A stretch of 64,000 nt of DNA, from assembly GCA_002794785.1 (NCBI GenBank), contig NBBA01000004.1, positions 310,001 through 374,000 of the forward strand, read 5' to 3'. A program made the position numbers and the translations under genes. Shown here piece after piece: positions 57,254-64,000 of this stretch. A model generated the notes under the pieces. It was not told the origin of the DNA and made no database searches. It worked only from the letters and a program-made list of their open reading frames with translations. This stretch comes from Coniferiporia sulphurascens (taxonomy: Eukaryota > Basidiomycota > Agaricomycetes > Hymenochaetales > Hymenochaetaceae). Within the stretch, counting starts at the first letter, position 1. Each line of letters starts with the position of its first letter.

Positions 57254-60075
57254 ATGTCGTTTGACGCTAACACGAAAAAGCCCGTTTCATAATCTTCCGA
57301 TGACAGCATATGTACTCGCGGATTCCAACACAAGTATTTCCGTGCGTGGCGTTGCCTTACGCCTTCATTTAACCTCTGAGGCCTCCAATGACAGATTTGT
57401 GTTCGCGTATCTCGAGTTTTCAGTTGTAAGTAAGGCAAAGACAAAGTTCTTTACTTATTTTACAGAAATGTTTTATCCAGCTATGAACCTCGCGGTATAC
57501 TTCATCGCGGAATGTATGTCGAACATAAGAGGGTTCCATCGAGGTCAACTGATTGGAGATATTCTCAGTCATTCTTTATCTACGAGCTTACGCGGTTTGG
57601 GGCGGTGATCGAGGAGTTTTTGCTGCACTTGCCTTGGGATATACGGTACGCACAACGTATCAGTAGCTGGATTGAAGACGAACTTATACTGGATTTACAG
57701 AGCCTTTTGGTCGTGGCAGGGTATTTTTGCACGAAGTTCATTTGGAGTATTAACAGCATGTCGCTCATCTGCACAATATCAGTGTTCCGGTATCGACTAA
57801 CTTGGTTCCTTTATTAAGCTGCGGGCATTGCCTTGCCTCGGCCCGGATGTGTCCTGACATTCAATGGCCAGCTCGACTGGCCTGCATATGTCGCACTCTT
57901 GGTTTCTGAGACTCGTGAGTTCGGTTATCATATGACTTATTGCTTTGCGAGGCTAAAACGGGCTGTCTACAGTCTCGATACTGATTCTTGTGCTCAAAAC
58001 GCGTTCGTAACACTATGCCCACCTGTTTGTTACACATCTGTATGACGAAGAATATCAACAGTACAGGTGCGGTTCTCTGAGACAATGCACAAAATATTCG
58101 CAGATGGTGAGGCCTACATGATCCTACTCAGATAAGTTACCTGACGTGGTCCCGTGGTGACATGACCAGGAGTGCTTTACTACCTGCTCACACTATGTAG
58201 GACTCACGCCATCTCTATAGTCGCTGAGAAAGAAAACCACACGCAGACTAACGCTCAACAGGTACGACTGTGGCTAATATTCTCGTCTTACGCCTTGCGC
58301 CGGTCCCACTCTGCAATTTCCTCCTTGCGTGAGCTTGATTCCCTCTAATTCTCCACTCATCCAGTAAACTAATAGTAGTACACATGTCTAGCTTACAAGC
58401 TGTATTACACAGTATTATTAGTAACCATCTGCTTCTCCGCATCCGAGGAGCATATCATCCTATTGCATCGATCACCACTGCTCAGTTCGGGATTGACTTC
58501 GCGATGTCCTCCATAAGTGCCGCTTCCGAGTCTGCTGTAACTAATTGAAGGCATTTCTCAGTTATGTGATTTTGGTCTGGCAATTCTCAAACTGGTGCGC
58601 ATAGTTCAAACTTCTCAGCAGCAACCATATATGTTACATTATGAGTGTACGATACAATTACGAACCCGTTTCGCACTCCTCGTGTTTGCCGCGGGCTTGA
58701 ATGCTCAGATAGATTCCTACGTCTCGCACCAGACTCCACTCGGTGTGATTTTCCAGTCATCGGGTGAGTGACGTCGACTGCCCAACGCAGACGACATCGA
58801 AGCCCAACAGACGCTTTTACATCGCCGGTGCCTGCGTTATTCCAGTCCGTATATATATATTTGTGCAGCACTCATCTGAAACCCACTGGGCATCATCGAC
58901 ATACTGTATCAGTTCCTTCGTCGAAGCTCGAGAGAAAAGATGCATTGTCGTTCGCCGGCTCTACGGGGAGATATTGTCGCATACCAAGTGCAGTCGAATG
59001 GCTTCCAGTTGACGCGGAGAGGGGCACCAAAACTTAGATTCGAAACCTCCAGAGGTACAAGAAGTAGATGCAGCTCTCACAAGAACAGCAGATTCTACAG
59101 CAGCATTTAAGACAGATGCGCGTTCCTGCCGTTTTGGGAAACATCATTGTAGTGATTCATCACCAGTAGTTGTGGCGTGTCGGATTGGTCGTACTCAATC
59201 CTTCACGGTAGGCTGGAATGCAGACATAGTAGGGGACTTGGCCGCGAGCTTGCCAGAATTGCGAATGATTTCCATTAGAAAATTGGCAGGAGAGACCCTT
59301 GGATCACGTCGGGATCGTACGCAACACATTGTTTACCTTTACCCTCGTCCGCCTAAAGAAAGATCGCGCCAATCGTCAACCCATTTCCTAGAAGGCCAGA
59401 AAGTGATTCATGAAGCGACAGGCAAAATCGCTTGAAGCTTCTTGAGCACGTCCTATGAATCTTAAGAATCAGAAGGAATGCCATGTAACGATCTTCGTCT
59501 TGACGGATAGCAGAAGAAAAGACAGCTACAAGATCTCAGTGACCCGTAGTATGATTTGAGCTTTTTTAATCTCGGTCGCATCCGAGAATTCAGAGGCGGA
59601 GTTTGGATTATCCTGGGAATGCAATACTAACCTTGTAACGACTCGGATTCGTAATCCCACCTTGTCACTTACTGCCATCACACTTTCTTTTACAAAACCT
59701 GTTGGGGCTTTGTAGTGAATCTGGGTGAACAAGAAACTGTGCAAGTCTGACTTAGCGATTATGGACAAACTCGGCTTTATGGGTAATCGTTGAGACGCAA
59801 TAGAGTCCCCGTTTCTATCTTCTTATTCTTGATGCTACCAATGACGTGATTTGGCATTCGACCGGCTTCACACTGTGTTTTATTTAGGCGTGGTTCCCCT
59901 CTGCGCAAATTTCGCTTGTTTTAAAATTGCCCGTTGTTTCAATGAATACGGCATGCGTAGTGCTGTACTAATTACCTCCTACCTCTAACTGATCATGATG
60001 CTCGGCTAAAAAGCCCCATCAAATCAAATTAATCATCGAAGACTTGCTCGGAGGCCTTTAGTACTATGCATCGAA
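57254..60075. other. gene-poor segment with chance frames
   Basis: Between the DUF6533 fragment and the CDC23 relic I find no supported gene. Frames of 80-110 codons on both strands lack motifs. A TATATATATATTTG run lies at about 58850. Confidence 0.45.
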
Positions 60076-60129
60076 GTGGTGCGCATACCGTTAAGTGGAT
60101 ATGTCCGACTGTACCACCGCAACATTAAC

Positions 60130-62033
60130 GTTCTACATCAACAGGGCATCCGAGCTGTTACTTGCAACCCCGGCGGAGCACCGAAAGACTGCAGGGTCCG
60201 CGCAGTCCGCTACGGCAATGGACTTGGTGCGAACGCTGAGCTCGAGGTGGATGAGCATGACACGCTCTCGGCCACCCGTGCACTCGGTGAGGCTAAAGAG
60301 CACATGCGCGCATCACGCTTTCTTAGTGAGCGCCGCCGGTTTATGCGCTGGTACTTTGACTTTCTGGTGCTTAGACACATCATGTCTGGGGCCCGAGCCC
60401 GCTACACATAAGTACAAGCACGGGAGCTGACTAAGTTCAAAGGCAGAGGAGAAACGTGCGTTGAGGGACTGGCATAACCTTGACTGTAAGACGTGTCTGC
60501 TGTTTCTTGTGATGCTTGTTGTGCGTGTATATGCTGATCTCCTCAATTTGAAAGATTCATTGGCACAGAACAGTAAGTAGGGACAGGCCTCGAGCACGTT
60601 CTACGTCCTCACTCGCAATTCCCGCCCAGCGAATACTTCACATGTTCCGTATCAGCCTCCCATACCGGTTAACATACACATACTGGAGCTTCTGGAGATG
60701 GTCTCGGATGAGACAGATCCATGGTTACTATTTCTGTGCGTCCGTATTTCCACACTAGATTAACCTGAGCCGCGAACAATGAGCCTTTAGCAAGGTTTTA
60801 TTTTTGAAGCGGTTAGCGCGAAGGGAAAAAGCCGTCGAGGCAGCAATATATCAAAGGCTGTCCTGGAACTGGTCGGCATGGCCGCTCCTCGCTAGTCGTA
60901 TGGGCGATCGGGATGAAGTGAGTGATCCCTTCCCTTCCCCTTGACGTTGTTCCAGTCTTACTTACATGAAGGCACTACAAGCTTGGTTCCATCATCCCCC
61001 TCATAGATGTCCCATAGAACCATCCGCTCATCGATTTCTTCAAGACGAAAGTCATCGTCGACTTGCATGCTCCAGTTGAAGAAGATCTCATCGTGTGTGA
61101 ATATCTCCTTGGGGCCAACTTCTTTCCGAAGGGTGCATGGTTCATATTACTTGCTTGTATACGTGCTGAAACTCACACCCCGCCCCGGTCCCAGACTTCC
61201 ACCGCTCCGAAGCTCAGTTCGACGCGATAATGAAGATTGACCCGACGCGGCTCGACGATATCGACATCCTCTCAAATATCCTGTACGTCGCAGAGAATCG
61301 TGTGAAGCTCTCCAAGCTTGCGCATTATTACCTGAGCATCGACAAGGACCGGCCCGAGGTGTGCTGCATGGTCAGAAAGCACTACTTGCTGCGCGGGGAG
61401 CCCGAACGCGCGATCCCTTACTTCCGCCGCGCAACAGAGCTGGACCGGTCTTAACCTTCCCGCGTGGGCGCTTATGGGCCATGAGTACGTGGAGATCAAG
61501 AACTCGCAAGCGGCGATCGAGTCGTATCGAAGAGCGATTGGTAGGTACTATTGAACTTCCGTAATACACGGCCCCTGACGTCTTTTCTCTCAGACGTCAA
61601 CCGAAAGGATTACAGGGCGTGGTACGGGCTCGGTCAGGCTTACGAGCTTCTTAATGTACATCAATACTCCGAGTCCTTGCATTACTATCAGCGACCAACT
61701 GCTTTACGGCATCACAATCTCCTTTATATTAAAAACTCGTCTAATCAAGTCGGTAAACTCCGTACGATGTTCGCATCTGGCAAGCACAGGGAATGTGCTA
61801 CGAAGAAATGGGACGGTACGTACGCTCTCGAGCATCATTGTTTTTACAGCACCTGAGGCGCGGACGTTCTGCCACGCTTTTTTTCTTCTTGAAGGCCTTG
61901 GGAAGCTATCGAGCGCCTCGAGCGCGCACGCCTCGGTGCGTACCCTAACGACACAACCTTAGGCACGCAGCTTGCCAAGCTTTTCGACGAGATCAAGGAT
62001 TATGTTCTGCCACAGGCTACCTCCAGCACATAG
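60130..62033 (+). pseudogene. cdc23: broken CDC23/APC8 copy (anaphase-promoting complex TPR subunit)
   Basis: Fragments follow the order of Cdc23: RASELLLATPAEHRK (60140), AEEKRALRDWHNLD (about 60440), AVEAAIYQRLSWNWSAW (about 60850), and FPKGAWFILLACIRAET (about 61124). Then come DPTRLDDIDILSNILYVAEN and [17 protein letters not shown] (61241-61365), [20 protein letters not shown] (61463), [20 protein letters not shown] (61592), [12 protein letters not shown] (61780) and AIERLERARLGAYPNDTTLG (61907). An in-frame TAG follows DVP near 61012. An extra A after LDRS near 61455 breaks the frame. The intron after TALR lacks proper borders, and the protein stops early at 62033. The intact gene drives ubiquitin ligase APC/C and is essential, so a functional copy is expected elsewhere. 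Introns remain, so this is a segmental, not a processed, copy. Confidence 0.85.
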
Positions 62034-63106
62034 TTGACACCTCACTATGTGCATTCCCCACGCACCCTCTTCTCTTCTTCCTCTTCCACCCCATTGTAAT
62101 AGCACCCGCACACTCGAACTGATTGCTTCCCTGCGGACAAAAACAAGCTGATGTTCCAGTTCTTTGCAACAGGGGTCACGCGTCAGTACTTATGGGGCGT
62201 GAAGGTGAACTTAGTACCACTGCTGTAGGTCTCTATTCTCCCTCACGGCTTTTGTGAACAGTGGAACCTAGCCTCCCATACCCATTGCCAGCTCAAAATC
62301 GAATATATCGACATTATCTCCTTCTACTAATCACCTTGCGTCTCAAGTGGGAAGTAGGATGATAGTGAAATGAACATGATTGTCCCCAAAGGTGAAGACC
62401 GCGCTGTCGCAGATAAGAAGCAGAAATATCACAGCTTGAAAAGTGCTCAAGGCATCAAATGTTTATGGGCCGACGCCATTCATGCCTTTGAATTTAAAAC
62501 CAGCAAGGGTGTGATTGACTATAAAAATGTCAATGTCCTGCTGCCGACAGGTGCGATGCTTGGTGGCGATGCAAACCCCAGTTTGCAAGTCGATATCCCC
62601 TCTTTGTCTGCTCCTGCCAGTAGAGACCGAGAAGAAATGGGAACTAGAAATAGAGTTGCAGGCGCGAGCAAAGGGAATGTGAGACATCACATGATGGCAC
62701 CGAGTGGACATCCACTCAGCCACAATCAGAGAGATCATACTGTATAGCAAGGCCGCGGGCCCCGCCGTGTTTTTCAATGATTCCAATTATCACTATACAA
62801 GACCCTCTACCTAAAGGTATCGGGAATCTGGATTTTATTTTTAAATAGTGGTGGTATGCAGCCTCGGCCTCGGGCACAACCCAGGGAATGCTGTTTGTTC
62901 CTTTGGATTTGAATGATGATGTGGTCGAGGCAGAAAATGTATTTTTTCCCTTTCGAAGAGGTCCTTAGTGACTCAGGGGCTAGATCCTGATTCGGTCCAG
63001 CTCCCAACCTGTTCAAGAACAGCTGCTCTCGTCCCCTCCGAACAGATCCTTTCCAATTGCAGCAGGCTTGCTTAGCTAGATGATACATGTATAGCCGTCG
63101 CAGTTG
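62034..63106. other. gene-poor spacer
   Basis: Contains a 125-codon plus-strand frame at 62370-62747 (MNMIVPKGEDRAVADKK...), without any motif I know. It has no clear leader or introns, and I do not call it a gene. Nothing else is seen. Confidence 0.4.
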
Positions 63107-63680
63107 AGTATTTTAGCACGCCTTTCTGTAAACGGGTTAAAAATGAATGATGTTGTAACACGTTTAGTTTTTCGAAATACCTGTCGCAATCACGGACTTA
63201 CAAAATTCCGTCATCTTCTCCTAGTATCTCCTCTTTACGGGAGAAAAGCAAGTCACCTGCAGAAGTAAGGATTGTAGAGACAAGAACGGTGAATTATATG
63301 AGAGATTAGGACTTCAATACAAAAAAACAGTCCAACCTAGTACGAAAAAAAAGTTTTACAAAGAGTATCGGGTCATAAACTTGATTAACGGAATGACTGT
63401 GTAATATATCGTTGACTTTTGAGTAAAGTCCGAAAGCATCCTTCTAACCCCAAGCCAGCCTTGAGAAAGGCTATCTCTTGCTAACTAGGATGAAACTGGT
63501 GCAGTGTAGCTTTGCCTCCGCCTTTCTATGTGGGCACCCCGCATATAACAACACAGTTTATATATTGCGAATACGCGAAACGAAGAGTGGTGGTGTCATC
63601 CGAGCCGAAATTTCGTGACACGCGGCACGTCGTTGAAATTCGCAAGGTCACGCTCGTAAACGGGCCCGTGTCCTCCCACC
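63107..63680 (+). repeat. promoter-like repeat block, second copy
   Basis: Second copy of the 55008-55600 block, ending directly at the ATG of the last gene (63681). It therefore probably contains that gene's promoter and 5' leader. Identity is high in the 3' half (TCTATGTGGGC to GTTGAAATTCGCA) and lower with indels in the 5' half. Confidence 0.8.
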
Positions 63681-64000
63681 ATGTCGCGACCAGAAAATAA
63701 CGACGACCTTCTCCAGGTAGCGTCTACAAGCCTACGACTAGTGGTTCATATCGCTAATTGTCCTTTGAAATTTTTAGTCCGCTCTGTCAACGGCGTTCAC
63801 GCCCGTCTCTATCGCGCCCGAGCCGCCCTCGGCCGCACCCACCGCGCCGTCTGACGCCGCATCTGCACCTGCATCTGAGCCTGTACCCTCGCCGCCAACT
63901 TCCCAAGAGGAGCGCAACAAATGGGAAGAGGAGCGGAGACGATGGGAGGAAGAAAGTGCCGCCATCGAGCAGAGCTGGCGGGAGCAATCGGCGGTCGAAC
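63681..64000 (+). CDS. partial gene, Ala/Pro-rich then charged coiled-coil protein
   Basis: The 5' end only; it runs off the window. Exon 1 is 63681-63716 (MSRPENNDDLLQ). A 61-nt intron with a GTAGCG donor and TTTTTAG acceptor leads to exon 2 from 63778. That starts SALSTAFTPVSIAPEPPSAA, continues with a Pro/Ala/Ser-rich stretch and then a charged helix (SQEERNKWEEERRRWEEE, SAAIEQSWREQSAVE). No domain is recognisable in the 86 residues visible. GC content is higher than in the flanking repeats, as in real exons here. The upstream block is duplicated at 55.0-55.6 kb. Confidence 0.6.

Noticed and set aside
62370..62747. 125-codon plus-strand open frame
   Set aside because: No homology recognised and it lies between a pseudogene and a repeat; too weak to call.

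Overview
This is eukaryotic nuclear DNA, almost certainly from a basidiomycete fungus (Agaricomycetes-like). Genes are broken by many 48-80 nt GT-AG introns with CTAAT-type branch sites, and include very small exons. The protein set is fungal: cyanase, peroxisomal multifunctional enzyme, Mex67, a cytochrome b5-acyl-CoA dehydrogenase fusion, a DUF5519 'luciferase' protein, a DUF6533 fragment and a GPI-type secreted protein. The gene models below were spliced by eye from reading frame, GT/GC-AG borders and family knowledge; no search was run. || Layout. 1-2.8 kb: no recognisable gene. 2.9-3.9 kb: cyanate hydratase. 4.7-5.3 kb: orphan ORF. 6.1-9.2 kb: two tandem members of a double zinc-finger family (copies A and B). 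9.2-11.8 kb: gene-poor, with a decayed family copy near 11.1-11.3 kb. 11.8-28 kb: dense housekeeping block with an orphan Ser/Pro-rich protein, a divergent 22-exon beta-tubulin, a CCDC174-like protein, MoaD/MOCS2A, a DUF5519 protein, Fox2/MFE-2, thiamine pyrophosphokinase and Mex67. 28.9-30 kb: third zinc-finger copy (D, minus strand). 30-32.4 kb: gene-poor, with a long inverted repeat. 32.5-40.9 kb: SH3 protein, cytochrome b5-acyl-CoA dehydrogenase and ankyrin protein. 41-43 kb: gene-poor. 43.1-45.2 kb: an inverted partial copy of a zinc-finger gene between two 45-bp direct repeats, then the intact gene (copy E). 46.7-50.3 kb: CCX-type cation/Ca2+ exchanger and a GPI-type secreted protein. 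50.4-63.7 kb: repeats and gene relics (direct repeats, a diverged tandem array, a DUF6533 fragment, a broken CDC23/APC8 copy, a duplicated ~0.55 kb promoter-like block), then the start of a gene that runs off the window. || The most notable signal is the zinc-finger family. Four intact genes, one decayed copy and one inverted fragment lie within about 40 kb, among unrelated housekeeping genes. They share a short acidic first exon, a variable acidic middle, a small basic exon and a conserved last exon with two Cys/His fingers plus a C-terminal block (consensus NFYxLGxMxDYxMPxEHFxxIAG). I do not recognise this architecture as a named family. Other genes form functional themes only loosely: Fox2 and the acyl-CoA dehydrogenase both end in PTS1-like tripeptides and could serve peroxisomal beta-oxidation.
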